From positions 1 through 64,000 of the forward strand of contig DATBEZ010000011.1 in the NCBI GenBank assembly GCA_036558745.1: a DNA stretch of 64,000 nt. Direction: 5' to 3'. The translations under genes were made by a program, and so were the position numbers. The notes under the pieces were generated by a model. It saw nothing but the letters and a program-made list of their open reading frames with translations. It ran no database searches and had not been told where the DNA came from. This document shows, piece by piece, positions 36,235 to 45,009 of this stretch; within the stretch, counting starts at the first letter, position 1, and each line of letters starts with the position of its first letter. Source of the stretch: JAMXLJ01 sp036558745. GTDB lineage: Bacteria; Actinomycetota; Acidimicrobiia; IMCC26256; JAMXLJ01.

Positions 36235-36711
36235 GTGGCGACCGAGTTCTTCCTCGACGGATCGACGTGCCCGCGCCGCCTCGTCGTGGCCGGCGAGCTC
36301 GACCTGGTCAACTCACCCCAGCTGCTCGAACGGCTCGCGTGGCTGTCGATGACCGGCCGTCCCACCCATCTCGATCTCGCCGACGTCGGGTTCATCGACG
36401 CCTCCGCGGTCGGCATGCTCGTGCGCGCGTCGCGCGCCGCGGGCGGCGACGGGGTGCGGATCGTCGCCGCGTCCGACGTGGTGCGCCACGTCTTCCATCT
36501 CTGCGACGCCGGCTGGCTCCTGGACCCGCCCGGGACCCCGACTCCGGCCGGTGTCGCGCCACGTCCGGGCGGGCCGGTGTCGGCATACCCCCCAAACGCG
36601 CCGTCACCGGTCCGCTCGACCCGTCGCCGGGTGGGCACGACTCGCCGCGGGGCCGACCCCGGCCCCGCGGCGACGTCATCGGGTCCGCGTCCGGTCGAAC
36701 CGGCCGGCTGA
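36235..36711 (+). CDS. STAS-domain anti-sigma-factor antagonist-like protein
   Basis: 158 residues. Residues about 9-100 form a STAS domain: RRLVVAGELDLVNSPQLLERL, then HLDLADVGFIDASAVGMLVR, where the Ser after DA is the residue phosphorylated in SpoIIAA-like antagonists. The last 50 residues are Pro/Arg-rich and disordered. The GTG at 36235 is chosen because GGAGG lies 8 bases upstream. No kinase or sigma factor gene is adjacent. It may act in a stress or motility switch with the upstream chemoreceptor, which is only inference. Confidence 0.75.
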   Translation: MATEFFLDGSTCPRRLVVAGELDLVNSPQLLERLAWLSMTGRPTHLDLADVGFIDASAVGMLVRASRAAGGDGVRIVAASDVVRHVFHLCDAGWLLDPPGTPTPAGVAPRPGGPVSAYPPNAPSPVRSTRRRVGTTRRGADPGPAATSSGPRPVEPAG

Positions 36712-36830
36712 ACGCACGCGAGCCGAGCTCCATCGGCCGAGACCCGAACGACGCGCCAGTGCCACGCGCGTCCAGGCACTGCAAGCGTCGAGACGCCGAG
36801 GGCAACGCCGGATCTCTTGCGCGTGCGGGG

Positions 36831-37422
36831 TCAGCCCCAGGTCCAGACCTCGACAACCCGTTGGAAGCGCGCGCGTTCGAGGACAACTGCGAGGTTGTCG
36901 TCGCCGTCAGCACAGACGACACACGCGAGCACGTCACCGCGACGGCCGGCGCACGCGAGCGCTGTGCGCACCAGCGCGGGTCGGTCGCCGATGAGGCGGT
37001 CGATGGTCGCGACGGTCCCACCGGGGTCATAGACCGGCGGCGCGTTCACCGACCGCGAGCCGGTGACGATCCCGGATCCGGCGGCGACGAAGCTCAACGC
37101 GCCGTCATGCCATGGATCGAGCCGCCCGCCGAAGGTGTGCGGCGGAGGCTCGGTCAGGTCACTGCCGGTCGGGAGCGGTTCGACGGTGCTCGGGCCGGCA
37201 CCGGACGTCGGCCGTATCCAGGAGTAGGACACGATGCGGAGCCCGGCATCGCGGCTCGCTGCTCGGCGCGCGTGGTGCTCGACCGGGACGCAGGTCACTG
37301 CCGGGCGTTCGGAGACGGCTTCGAGCAACTGACGCCCCGCGTCACACCAGTGTTCGTCCGTGATGACCGCGATGTCGTCGATGAAGATCGCGGTCGGCCT
37401 CGGTCGCTTCGCGCACATGCAT
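36831..37422 (-). pseudogene. GNAT acetyltransferase-like gene, apparently broken near its 5' end
   Basis: Starting at ATG 37422 the frame reads MHVREATEADRD, a typical GNAT N terminus, then runs out of frame. A second frame, open from ATG 37418 to 36831 (195 codons), continues from about 37394 with IFIDDIAVITDEHWCDAGRQ, which looks like GNAT motif A, then VPVEHHARRAASRDAGLRIV (motif B-like) and a second weak GNAT-like part ending FQRVVEVWTWG. The roughly 50 residues expected between the N terminus and motif A are missing, so an internal deletion plus frameshift is likely. It lies 14 bases behind the 305-residue unknown gene. If translated from 37418, a truncated protein is possible. Confidence 0.45.
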
Positions 37423-37436
37423 CGACGTCACCCGAC

Positions 37437-38354
37437 TCAGTCCAGGCTGATCGTCATCGAACGAACGTCGGTGATCGACGGACCCGCGGTCATCAGCACC
37501 GTGACGTCGTCGTGTTCCTCGGCCACCGCAAGGGTGAATCGGCCGAGGACGACTGCAACCCCGCGCGCCCACACCCGCCAGATCCAGTCGAGCGGCATCG
37601 ACATTGCGAGGACCTGCGGCGCGGTCCGCGCGATGCAGGGCGCGCGTTCTGTGTCGATCACCTCGAGCTCGACGTCGAGGTCCGGCTCGCCCAGCCATTC
37701 ACGTACCGCGCACACGACACGGCCGTACAGCGCGGCCACGAGCGCGGCCCGAGCCTTCGTCGCTTCGGGATCGCCGCGCGCGAGACGTTCACCCCAGTGC
37801 GCGGCCACGCCCGCGGCGAGACGATCGGCGAGCTTCCCGCTCTGCACGAGCAGCGTCACGAGCCCGTCGGGTGCCGCCGGGACGCCAGGCACGCCGGGCG
37901 TCGGGCCACCGCCGCCCACGATCGGCCGACGTCCGACATGGGTCCCGTAGGCGCCGCCCGTACTCAGAATCATCGTGCTGGTGCCCGTCATCCCCTGGCG
38001 CGGCGCCACCCGGACCGGCAGCTGACGCGGCGCGACGCCGACCGGCGCGATCGCCGGACCGTGCCACGGACCTTGCAGCATGCCCACCGCCGGCGTGAGG
38101 CGCAGCGGATCGGCGGCACCGCGCGTGGTCAGGACCAGCACGCGAAGGTCGTCGCGATGACGCGCCCACGCGTCGAGCAGCTCGATACACGCGTTGCGCT
38201 CACCGCCCAGTGCCGCGAGCGCGCGCTCGCCGTCGGCGTCGTCGTGATCGAGCGCGCGCAGCTCGCCCGCCTCCCAGCGCAGCCGGTGTTGCTCGCCCGC
38301 ACAGTCGACGGGGATCTCGACCGGCGGCATACCGCGCCACCAGTCCCCGCTCAC
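37437..38354 (-). CDS. Conserved-looking protein of unknown family (305 aa)
   Basis: 305 residues, no signal peptide, no clear membrane segment, no recognised domain. The N-terminal third is acidic and helical, the middle (about 95-150) is rich in Gly, Pro and Thr, and a helical block (SGKLADRLAAGVAAHWGERL, then ARAALVAALYGRVVCAVREWLG) precedes a C-terminal beta-rich part ending ITDVRSMTISLD. The GTG start overlaps the stop of the 434-residue gene as GTGA, so both are translated from one mRNA. It is divergent from a MoxR AAA ATPase / VWA pair. Function unknown; a client or partner of that pair is a guess. Confidence 0.72.
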   Translation of the reverse strand: MSGDWWRGMPPVEIPVDCAGEQHRLRWEAGELRALDHDDADGERALAALGGERNACIELLDAWARHRDDLRVLVLTTRGAADPLRLTPAVGMLQGPWHGPAIAPVGVAPRQLPVRVAPRQGMTGTSTMILSTGGAYGTHVGRRPIVGGGGPTPGVPGVPAAPDGLVTLLVQSGKLADRLAAGVAAHWGERLARGDPEATKARAALVAALYGRVVCAVREWLGEPDLDVELEVIDTERAPCIARTAPQVLAMSMPLDWIWRVWARGVAVVLGRFTLAVAEEHDDVTVLMTAGPSITDVRSMTISLD

Positions 38355-39655
38355 GTGATCGTCTCCCAGTCCGGCAACCTCACGGTGATCACGGCCCGTT
38401 CTGTGGTCAGCGTGGGTTGGAGGTGCAGCTCGGTCGCGCTCGCGTCGAGCGCGGGGAAGAAGCCGACCGTTCCCTCCGTGACATCTGGCCCACCGCCCCA
38501 GCCGCCGGAGCCGCCGAGGTAGTGGTTGCCGAGGTTGTCCTCCGCCCACCACGCCACCCGCGGGTCTTTGACGGACATGTCGTAGGGCACGGGGCCGAAC
38601 AGAGTCCCCGGCGACGTCGCCGCGTGCACCCCGAAACCGGTTCCCGCCGACAGAAGCGTGTCGACCGCGACGATGATGCCGTCGATCGGAGGCGTCACGG
38701 CCGCAACCGCGACCGCGCCGTCGGGACCGCCCTGGACACCGAGGCGCGACAGATACGACGCCCACGGCGAGGGCAGCGAGCCCGGTGCCAGGGTTCCGGG
38801 GTGCTTGTCCGAAGCAATGGCACGCACCGTGTCGATGACGGGCTCGTCGGGCGCGAGCGCGCCGGCGGCGACGAGCGCGGCCACCGCGTGCTCGATGCTC
38901 ACCGGTGGTCCCGGAAACTGCCCCGGGAAGAATCCCTGCCTGGCCCCCACCAGGCGCCTGAACAGGTAGCGGTTCGCAGGGCTCGCCGGAGGGAGCGACT
39001 CGACACGAACGGTCGCCTGGGGCGCGCACTCGTCGCCGAGCTCGATCCGCCCCTCGGGGAGCTCGACCCATCGGGTGGTGCGCGAGAGCGGGCTCATCGT
39101 GGTGAGGCGACCCTGGAACGTCGCGCCCTGACCCAAGCCGGCGCCTCCCATGACACCGCCGCCCTGGACGTGCGCCGTCTCCGTACGTCCGCGATCGTCG
39201 GTGAGCGATACCTGCGGCGCGGCCAACCCGCCCTGGGCCGACATCCGCTGCATCAGCGCTCCGGGGGACGACTCGAACGCGCTGAACGCGACCGAGGTGG
39301 CGCGATCTCCGAGCACGACGGAGTGCACGCGCAGCCGACCCCACGACTGGTCGAGATCCCGGTTGCAGGCGACGACCCGAGGCGGGGTCATCGGCACGGG
39401 CGCCGGCATCGGGCCGGTATGGCGCGGCCAGCGGGGCACGTGGCCGCCACCGTTCCCGCGAATGGAACGCGCAAGCGAGTACTCGTCGACCACGGTCTGG
39501 GCGGTTTCGGCATCGAGCGCGTCGGCGACGACGAGCGCGGCCGCCGTCTCTGTGATCGCGCCATCGGGCTGCCAGTGTCCCGGCGGCACGGACGTCAGCA
39601 GCGCACGCTCGCCCGCCATGCGGAGGTACAGCTCGGCATCGAAGGTCACGGACAC
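38351..39655 (-). CDS. Large protein of unknown family, divergent from a MoxR ATPase gene (434 aa)
   Basis: 434 residues. A helical N-terminal part (MSVTFDAELYLRMAGERALL, later AAALVVADALDAETAQTVVD), a Pro/Met-rich linker near 80-95, and a long beta-rich part containing repeated Gly-rich turns (GGGVMGGAGLGQGATFQG) and ending ERAVITVRLPDWETIT. No signal peptide, membrane segment or catalytic motif was recognised. The GTG at 39655 is the most upstream start before the 99-base divergent promoter region shared with the AAA ATPase gene. The 305-residue gene follows with a GTGA overlap. Function unknown. Confidence 0.72.
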   Translation of the reverse strand: MSVTFDAELYLRMAGERALLTSVPPGHWQPDGAITETAAALVVADALDAETAQTVVDEYSLARSIRGNGGGHVPRWPRHTGPMPAPVPMTPPRVVACNRDLDQSWGRLRVHSVVLGDRATSVAFSAFESSPGALMQRMSAQGGLAAPQVSLTDDRGRTETAHVQGGGVMGGAGLGQGATFQGRLTTMSPLSRTTRWVELPEGRIELGDECAPQATVRVESLPPASPANRYLFRRLVGARQGFFPGQFPGPPVSIEHAVAALVAAGALAPDEPVIDTVRAIASDKHPGTLAPGSLPSPWASYLSRLGVQGGPDGAVAVAAVTPPIDGIIVAVDTLLSAGTGFGVHAATSPGTLFGPVPYDMSVKDPRVAWWAEDNLGNHYLGGSGGWGGGPDVTEGTVGFFPALDASATELHLQPTLTTERAVITVRLPDWETIT

Positions 39656-39754
39656 GCCGAGAGCGTGGCACGCCGACGGGGCGCGTGCCCGTGGAATTCG
39701 GTCGTGGCGGGATACTCGGAGGCGCGCCGCGGCGCCGCCGGGCACACTGGCCCG

Positions 39755-40858
39755 ATGAACGAGCAGGCGGTCGCGGTCGAGGCGTTGGGCGTCGCGATCG
39801 CGACGCGCGTCCCCGTGCTGCTGTGGGGCGCGCCCGGCACCGGCAAGACGTCGGTGATCAGGGCCCTGGCGGAGGCGGCCGGCTGGCCGTGCGAGACGGT
39901 CATCGCGTCGATCCGCGAGCCGTCGGACTTCGCCGGCCTGCCCGTCGTGTCGGCGGGCGACGACGGCTCGCGGGTCGATTTCGCGCCGCCGCGTTGGGCC
40001 CACCGACTCGCGTCCGTCGCGCACGGCCTCGTCTTCTTCGACGAGGTGTCGACCGCGCCGCCCGCGGTGCAGGCCGCGCTGTTGCGCGTCGTCCTCGAAC
40101 GCACGGTGGGCGACCTGACGTTGCCCGACGGCGTCGCGGTGGTCGCGGCCGCGAACCCGCCCGAGCAGGCCGCCGACGGCTGGGACCTCTCCGCGCCGCT
40201 CGCCAACCGCTTCTGTCATCTGGACTGGCCGGTCGACGCGCGCACGATCGCGGACGGCTTCGCGGGCGGCTGGCCCGCGCCGCGCGTGCCCGCGTTGGTC
40301 GCCGGCTGGGAGCGTCAGCTCGCGATCACGCGTAGTTGGATCGCCGGCTTCATGACCGTGCGACCGGGCCTCGCCGTCGTCGTGCCCGACGATGCCGCGG
40401 GCGCGGGCCGCGCGTGGCCGAGCCCCCGGACGTGGGACATGGCCGCGCAGCTGCTCGCGGGCGCGGCCGCGACCGGCGCGAGCGAGCAGGCCCGTTCGGT
40501 GCTCGTGCGCGGCGCGGTCGGTCAGGGTCCGGGCGTCGAGCTTCTGACGTGGTTGGCCGAGGCCGACCTGCCCGATCCCGAGGCCGTGCTGGCCGACCCC
40601 GACGCGTTCGAGCTGCCCGAGCGCGGGGACCGCGCATACGCCGCTCTGTCGTCCATCGCGGCGGCGGTCGCATCCGAGCCGACCGCCGAGCGCTGGACAC
40701 GCGCGTGGGTCGTCTTCGGTCGCGCCGGTGAGCGCGCGCCCGACGTGGCCGCGGCCGCGGCGCGCACGCTGGCGCGGTGCCGCCCACCCGGCGCCGCCAT
40801 CCCTCATGAAGTGCACGCGTTCGCGCCACTCCTGCGCGACGCCGGATTGCTGGAGTAG
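39755..40858 (+). CDS. MoxR-type AAA+ ATPase
   Basis: 367 residues. Walker A GAPGTGKTS (25-33), Walker B LVFFDEVS (92-99) and sensor 1 VVAAANPPEQ are in order; the AAA core ends near residue 260 and a helical lid follows. Such ATPases remodel or mature protein complexes together with VWA-domain partners, and the next gene, 6 bases downstream, encodes one. No ribosome binding site is obvious; CACACT lies 6 bases before the ATG. Cytoplasmic. Confidence 0.9.
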   Translation: MNEQAVAVEALGVAIATRVPVLLWGAPGTGKTSVIRALAEAAGWPCETVIASIREPSDFAGLPVVSAGDDGSRVDFAPPRWAHRLASVAHGLVFFDEVSTAPPAVQAALLRVVLERTVGDLTLPDGVAVVAAANPPEQAADGWDLSAPLANRFCHLDWPVDARTIADGFAGGWPAPRVPALVAGWERQLAITRSWIAGFMTVRPGLAVVVPDDAAGAGRAWPSPRTWDMAAQLLAGAAATGASEQARSVLVRGAVGQGPGVELLTWLAEADLPDPEAVLADPDAFELPERGDRAYAALSSIAAAVASEPTAERWTRAWVVFGRAGERAPDVAAAAARTLARCRPPGAAIPHEVHAFAPLLRDAGLLE

Positions 40859-40864
40859 GCGCGC

Positions 40865-42073
40865 GTGACCGCGCGCCTCGACGACCGCAAGCTCGCCGCC
40901 GCCCGACTCTTCGCGGCGACGCGCTTTCCGTACCTCGCGAGCGCATTGTTCGCGTGCACCATCCGCGCCGAGCGAGACTGCGACACGATCGCGGTCGATC
41001 GCGCATTCCGCGTCTACGCCGATCCGCTCTGGGTGGAACGGCTCGCCCCGGAGGAGCTGGGCCGCCTGCTCGCGCACCACATCGGGCACCTGTTGCGGAC
41101 GCACGCGGAGCGCGCGGACGCGCTGGGCGTCGCCGACGCCGGTACGGGCGGCTGGTGGAACCGCTGCAGCGACGCCGAGATCAACGACGACCTCGCGCTG
41201 GACGGCGCGGTTCCCGAAGTCGCGCCGGATCTCCCCGCGCACGTCGGCGGGCACGACCAGGAGCTCGCCGAGCACTACTACGAGCACCCGTCCACGGGCC
41301 CCCGTCGCTGGGATTGCGGCTCTGGCGCCGACGGCATCCCGCGCGGCTGGGACGACGGCGGCGGTTCGGGCGGGTCGGGTGACGGCGACGGTCTCGGCGC
41401 GTCGCAGATCGACCTGCTCCGACTCGGGACCGCGGCGGAGATCCAGCAGTGTGCAGGCACGGAGCCCGGCACGGTGCCGGGTGGGTGGCTGCGCTGGGCC
41501 GAGTCGGTGTTGCCGTCGCGCATCGACTGGCGGCGCGTGCTCGCGGCCGAGATCCGCACCGGTGTGGCCAGCGCCGCGGGCAAGGTCGACTACACGTACC
41601 GGCGACCCTCCCGGCGCGCCGGTGTCGCGCCTCGCGTGGTGCTGCCGTCGTTGCACCGGCCGGTGCCCGAGGTCGCGATCGTGTGCGACACCTCCGGCTC
41701 GATGCACGAGACACTCCTCGCCCGCGCGCTCGCGGAGGTCGAGGGCATCCTCGTGCGCGCGGGACTCCGTCAGACACGCGTACGCGTGCTGGCAGTCGAC
41801 ACGAACGTGCACGCGGTGCGGCGGGTGACGAGCGCGAAGCAAGTCCAGCTCGCCGGTGGCGGCGGGACCGACATGGGCGCGGGCATCGCCGCGGCCGCGT
41901 CGCTGCGCCCGCGTCCGTCGGTCGTGATCGTGCTGACCGACGGCTTCACACCTTGGCCCGAGCGCCCGCCAAAGGGGATCCGGGTCGTCGTCGGCCTGCT
42001 GGTCGAGCCCGACGCGCCGATGGCGCACCTGTACCCCGCGCCGGGGTGGGCCCGCACCGTCCGCATCGACTGA
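40865..42073 (+). CDS. VWA-domain protein with degenerate metallopeptidase-like N terminus (DUF2201-like)
   Basis: 402 residues. The N-terminal part has LGRLLAHHIGHLLRTHAERAD near 65-84; this is the place of an HExxH zinc motif in related proteins, but it reads HHIGH, so the catalytic Glu is absent. A Gly/Asp-rich linker (about 160-180) precedes a C-terminal VWA domain with MIDAS motif DTSGSM (275-280), GGGTDMGAG and VLTDGFTPWP. It starts 6 bases after the MoxR ATPase, the usual ATPase-VWA pairing. Likely the adaptor that presents a client to the ATPase. Confidence 0.85.
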   Translation: MTARLDDRKLAAARLFAATRFPYLASALFACTIRAERDCDTIAVDRAFRVYADPLWVERLAPEELGRLLAHHIGHLLRTHAERADALGVADAGTGGWWNRCSDAEINDDLALDGAVPEVAPDLPAHVGGHDQELAEHYYEHPSTGPRRWDCGSGADGIPRGWDDGGGSGGSGDGDGLGASQIDLLRLGTAAEIQQCAGTEPGTVPGGWLRWAESVLPSRIDWRRVLAAEIRTGVASAAGKVDYTYRRPSRRAGVAPRVVLPSLHRPVPEVAIVCDTSGSMHETLLARALAEVEGILVRAGLRQTRVRVLAVDTNVHAVRRVTSAKQVQLAGGGGTDMGAGIAAAASLRPRPSVVIVLTDGFTPWPERPPKGIRVVVGLLVEPDAPMAHLYPAPGWARTVRID

Positions 42074-42082
42074 CCGAGTCGG

Positions 42083-43183
42083 CTATCCCGGTAGCTCGAC
42101 GGTCGCGGGGTCGACGCCGAGGCCGCCGGCGGCGCTGCTCGCGTACGCGGCGAGCGCGAAGCGCAACACGTCGACCGCCTCGTCGGCGCGCCACCACATC
42201 GGGCCGTCACCGGTGTGGAGCCAGCGCAGCCAGTGCCGGCCCGAGTCGCGGAAGCTGCTGGCCCAGTCGTCGTCGAGCGCGTGGAACGCTCGCATCTCGC
42301 CGTCGACGTACACCTCGAGGCTGGGCTGTTGCACACCGCGACCGGTGCAGCGGTTCACGCGCGCGAAGCCTTTGGTCCCCGTGACCTCCCACCGTTCGTC
42401 GTTCGTGTAGTAGTCGGAGCGCAGGTAGAGGTCGGGCGCGATCGTGATGTCCCACACACCACGGACGCCGTTGGTGTGCTCCCACGCCATCGTCGTCGGC
42501 GCGTCGAGACCGACGCCGGGCCCGAGCTCGGTCTCACCGATCCACGCGCGCACCTCGCGCACCGGACCGAACAGCCACAGCGCGGTCGCGAGCTTGTGCC
42601 AGCCGTCGTCGAACACGAGGATCCCGCGCCCGCGTTGCATCTGCTCGAACTGCACCTGGTAGCTGCTGATCGGGACCTCCCAACCGCCCCGGCCGCTCCC
42701 GACCATCTTCATGTGGTAGCCGCTGACCCGCCCGAGCGCGCCCGACTCGACCGTCTCCTTGAGCTTCCGCAGCGGTTCGTAGAAGAGGTAGTTCTCCATG
42801 ACGCGCAGCAGCCGGTCATTCGACGCGGCTGCGTCGAGCATCAGTTGCGCGCCCGCGAGGTCGTTGCACATCGGCTTCTGGAGGTTGACGTGCCAGCCGT
42901 AGCCGAGCATCTCGACGACACCGTCGACGTGCAACGGGATGGGCAACAACGCTTCGACCGCGTCGACCTCGACCTCAGTCGCCGCGAGGTCGGCCGCGGA
43001 CGCGAACGTGCGCGCGTCGGGCCAGTCCGCTTGACGCTGCGCGCGTCGTTCCTCGCTCGGGTCCACCAGCGCGACGACCTCGACGTCGGGGTTGTCGCGG
43101 TAGGCACGCACGTTGAGGTCGTAGATGCGACCGAGTCCGACGATCGCGGCGCGGACGGGACGGTCGTAGGGTACGAAGCTCAC
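42083..43183 (-). CDS. Gfo/Idh/MocA family oxidoreductase
   Basis: 366 residues. N-terminal Rossmann fold with RAAIVGLGRIYDLNV, then VNLQKPMCNDLAGAQ containing the conserved active-site Lys-Pro, and a C-terminal GFO_IDH_MocA domain with DDGWHKLATALWLFGPV, the likely catalytic His. It oxidises or reduces a sugar or cyclitol with NAD(P). It overlaps the upstream VOC gene as GTGA. Substrate unknown. Confidence 0.9.
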   Translation of the reverse strand: MSFVPYDRPVRAAIVGLGRIYDLNVRAYRDNPDVEVVALVDPSEERRAQRQADWPDARTFASAADLAATEVEVDAVEALLPIPLHVDGVVEMLGYGWHVNLQKPMCNDLAGAQLMLDAAASNDRLLRVMENYLFYEPLRKLKETVESGALGRVSGYHMKMVGSGRGGWEVPISSYQVQFEQMQRGRGILVFDDGWHKLATALWLFGPVREVRAWIGETELGPGVGLDAPTTMAWEHTNGVRGVWDITIAPDLYLRSDYYTNDERWEVTGTKGFARVNRCTGRGVQQPSLEVYVDGEMRAFHALDDDWASSFRDSGRHWLRWLHTGDGPMWWRADEAVDVLRFALAAYASSAAGGLGVDPATVELPG

Positions 43184-43551
43184 GCAGTCTCCTGTTGCAG
43201 CTCGATGGTGTTGCCCGCGGGGTCGACGATCCAGATCTGCATGGTTCCGGCACCCTGCACCGCACGCTGGTACTCGATGCCGCGTGTCTCCAGCTCCGCG
43301 ATCGCAGCGTCGAGGTCGTCCACCGCGACGCAGTAGTGGTGCCCGGTGGCGTCGACGAGCGTGCCCCGGGGTGGCGCGGCGACGAGGTGCAGCTCCTGGT
43401 CGCCGACGACGTGCCAGTGCCCGTCGACGCCCGGGATGTCGGGCCGGGTCTTGTCACCGAGACCGAGAACGTCGCGGTAGAACGCGACGACGTCGTCGAG
43501 CGACGTTCCGTTCGTGTTGACCGACACGTGGTGGAACCGGGTCACCTTCAC
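43180..43551 (-). CDS. VOC (glyoxalase/dioxygenase-fold) protein
   Basis: 123 residues. RFHHVSVNTNG, VVAFYRDVLGLGDK, HHYCVAVDDLDAAIAELE and VDPAGNTIELQQ are the usual VOC strands; His and Glu residues at the ends can bind a metal. It starts with GTG overlapping the stop of the second VOC gene and is followed by the Gfo/Idh/MocA gene with a 4-base overlap, so the three form one transcription unit. Confidence 0.88.
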   Translation of the reverse strand: MKVTRFHHVSVNTNGTSLDDVVAFYRDVLGLGDKTRPDIPGVDGHWHVVGDQELHLVAAPPRGTLVDATGHHYCVAVDDLDAAIAELETRGIEYQRAVQGAGTMQIWIVDPAGNTIELQQETA

Positions 43552-43940
43552 GTCGCCTCACCTGCCGGGGGCTCGAGTTGCTCCATGAATTCGAGACGGA
43601 TGCCGCCGGGCGCCTCGACGAACGCGATACGCCGCCTCCCGAACGGTCCCTCGACGACCTCCGGACCCCAGAGCACGTCATGGCCGTGGAGCTGCGCGTC
43701 GAGGTCGTCGGTGAACAGTGCCGGGTGCAGGAAGCACTCGGCCGGCAGCGTGGTGGCGTCTTCGTAGATCGCGCGCGTGAACAGCGTGATCACGACGGCA
43801 CCGAGGATCACGTCGGCCCGCTCGGCACCGTTCCACGTCATGCGGTCCCGCACCTCGGCGCCCGTCGCGGCGTAGAACGCGCACGCGGCGTCCAGGTCGG
43901 CCACCTTCACCGCGAGGTTCGCCATCCCCACGACCGCCAC
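43548..43940 (-). CDS. VOC family protein, first gene of the operon
   Basis: 130 residues. MANLAVKVADLDAACAFYAATGAEV at the N terminus and VEAPGGIRLEFMEQLEPPAG at the C terminus mark a second, distinct VOC protein. The GTG at 43940 is preferred because AGGAGG lies 5 bases upstream; GTG 43946 and ATG 43925 are alternatives. It heads the VOC-VOC-oxidoreductase operon, which probably handles one carbohydrate-like or aromatic metabolite. Confidence 0.85.
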   Translation of the reverse strand: MAVVGMANLAVKVADLDAACAFYAATGAEVRDRMTWNGAERADVILGAVVITLFTRAIYEDATTLPAECFLHPALFTDDLDAQLHGHDVLWGPEVVEGPFGRRRIAFVEAPGGIRLEFMEQLEPPAGEAT

Positions 43941-44113
43941 ACCCACCTCCTGAGCCGTCCGGATCGCCCGGGAGCGTACCGACGGTCGGCGGACGCGGGC
44001 ATCCGTAGCGGTGCGCGCCGCAATGGGTACGGTCGCGACGGATTGCTGCGGCGGACAGCACCGTCCGCTTCGCGCTCGACGCCGGGGTCCGATCGACACG
44101 AGGGGTGATCGAC

Positions 44114-44755
44114 ATGGCCGTTCCGAACCCGCAGCTGCCGTACGCGGTGCGCTTCGACGTCGACGTTCCGCCGGCACCGTTGAACCGACTCACGACCGCG
44201 TTCCGGGTCTTCGTCGCGATCCCGATCCTGATCGTGCTCACACTCGTCAGCGGCACCAGGATCACGACGGGGAACGGAGGCACCTCGGAAGGCTTCGCGA
44301 CCGCGGGCGGCTTCCTCTTCCTCGCCACGGTGGTCATGATCCTGTTCCGCCAGAAGTACCCGCGGTGGTGGTTCGACTGGAACCTCGCGCTGCTGCGCTT
44401 CTCGAACCGGGTGTTCGCGTACCTGCTGCTCCTCCGCGACGAGTACCCGTCCACCGACGAGGAGCAGGCGGTGCATCTGGACGTCGACTATCCCGACGTC
44501 CAGCGCGATCTCAACCGCTGGTTACCGCTGGTGAAGTGGCTCCTCGTGATCCCGCACGCGATCGTGCTGTTCTTCCTGTCGATCGCGGTCTTCGTCGTCG
44601 CGATCATCGCCTGGTTCGCGATCCTCTTCACCGGGCAGTACCCGCCGGGCCTGTTCGACTTCGTCGTCGGCGTGATGCGCTGGCACAACCGCGTCGCGGG
44701 CTACGCCCTGGTGCTCGTCACCGACCGGTACCCGCCGTTCAGCCTGAGCGCCTGA
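44114..44755 (+). CDS. DUF4389 membrane protein
   Basis: 213 residues. A short N-terminal strand region (YAVRFDVDVPPAPLNRLTTAFR), four membrane segments (e.g. VFVAIPILIVLTLVSG, WLLVIPHAIVLFFLSIAVFV) and the motifs FRQKYPRWWFDWN, LLLRDEYPSTDEEQ and TDRYPPFSL identify the DUF4389 family, of unknown function. ATG 44114 has AGGGG 8 bases upstream. It is divergent from the VOC operon and convergent with tRNA-Leu. Confidence 0.86.
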   Translation: MAVPNPQLPYAVRFDVDVPPAPLNRLTTAFRVFVAIPILIVLTLVSGTRITTGNGGTSEGFATAGGFLFLATVVMILFRQKYPRWWFDWNLALLRFSNRVFAYLLLLRDEYPSTDEEQAVHLDVDYPDVQRDLNRWLPLVKWLLVIPHAIVLFFLSIAVFVVAIIAWFAILFTGQYPPGLFDFVVGVMRWHNRVAGYALVLVTDRYPPFSLSA

Positions 44756-44817
44756 TCGCGGCGGTTCCGGGACCGCGGCGCGTGGCTCGACGGGGACGGG
44801 TCTCGCGCGTCGTTGGG

Positions 44818-44901
<84 letters not shown>

Positions 44902-44994
44902 ACGGTGCGCGGGCACGCCCGCACCGGGACGGTCAGGTTAGCAAGCGCTCTGAACAGCCCCTCCGCTGGCACCGGACCGAGGACGGGACGCCGG

Positions 44995-45000
44995 TACACT
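44995..45000 (+). promoter_or_regulatory. Minus-10 box of the fhaA operon
   Basis: TACACT ends 9 bases before the fhaA ATG, and no ribosome binding site lies between. The mRNA would then begin at or near the start codon (leaderless). No good minus-35 hexamer is visible. Confidence 0.45.
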
Positions 45001-45009
45001 GCCCGCGCG

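Noticed and set aside
38351..42028. A single 1225-codon minus-strand open frame spanning the AAA/VWA region.
   Set aside because: Only its last 434 codons read as protein. Further upstream it lies opposite the well-supported MoxR and VWA genes and is rich in Arg, Ala and Gly with no motifs, a typical high-GC shadow.
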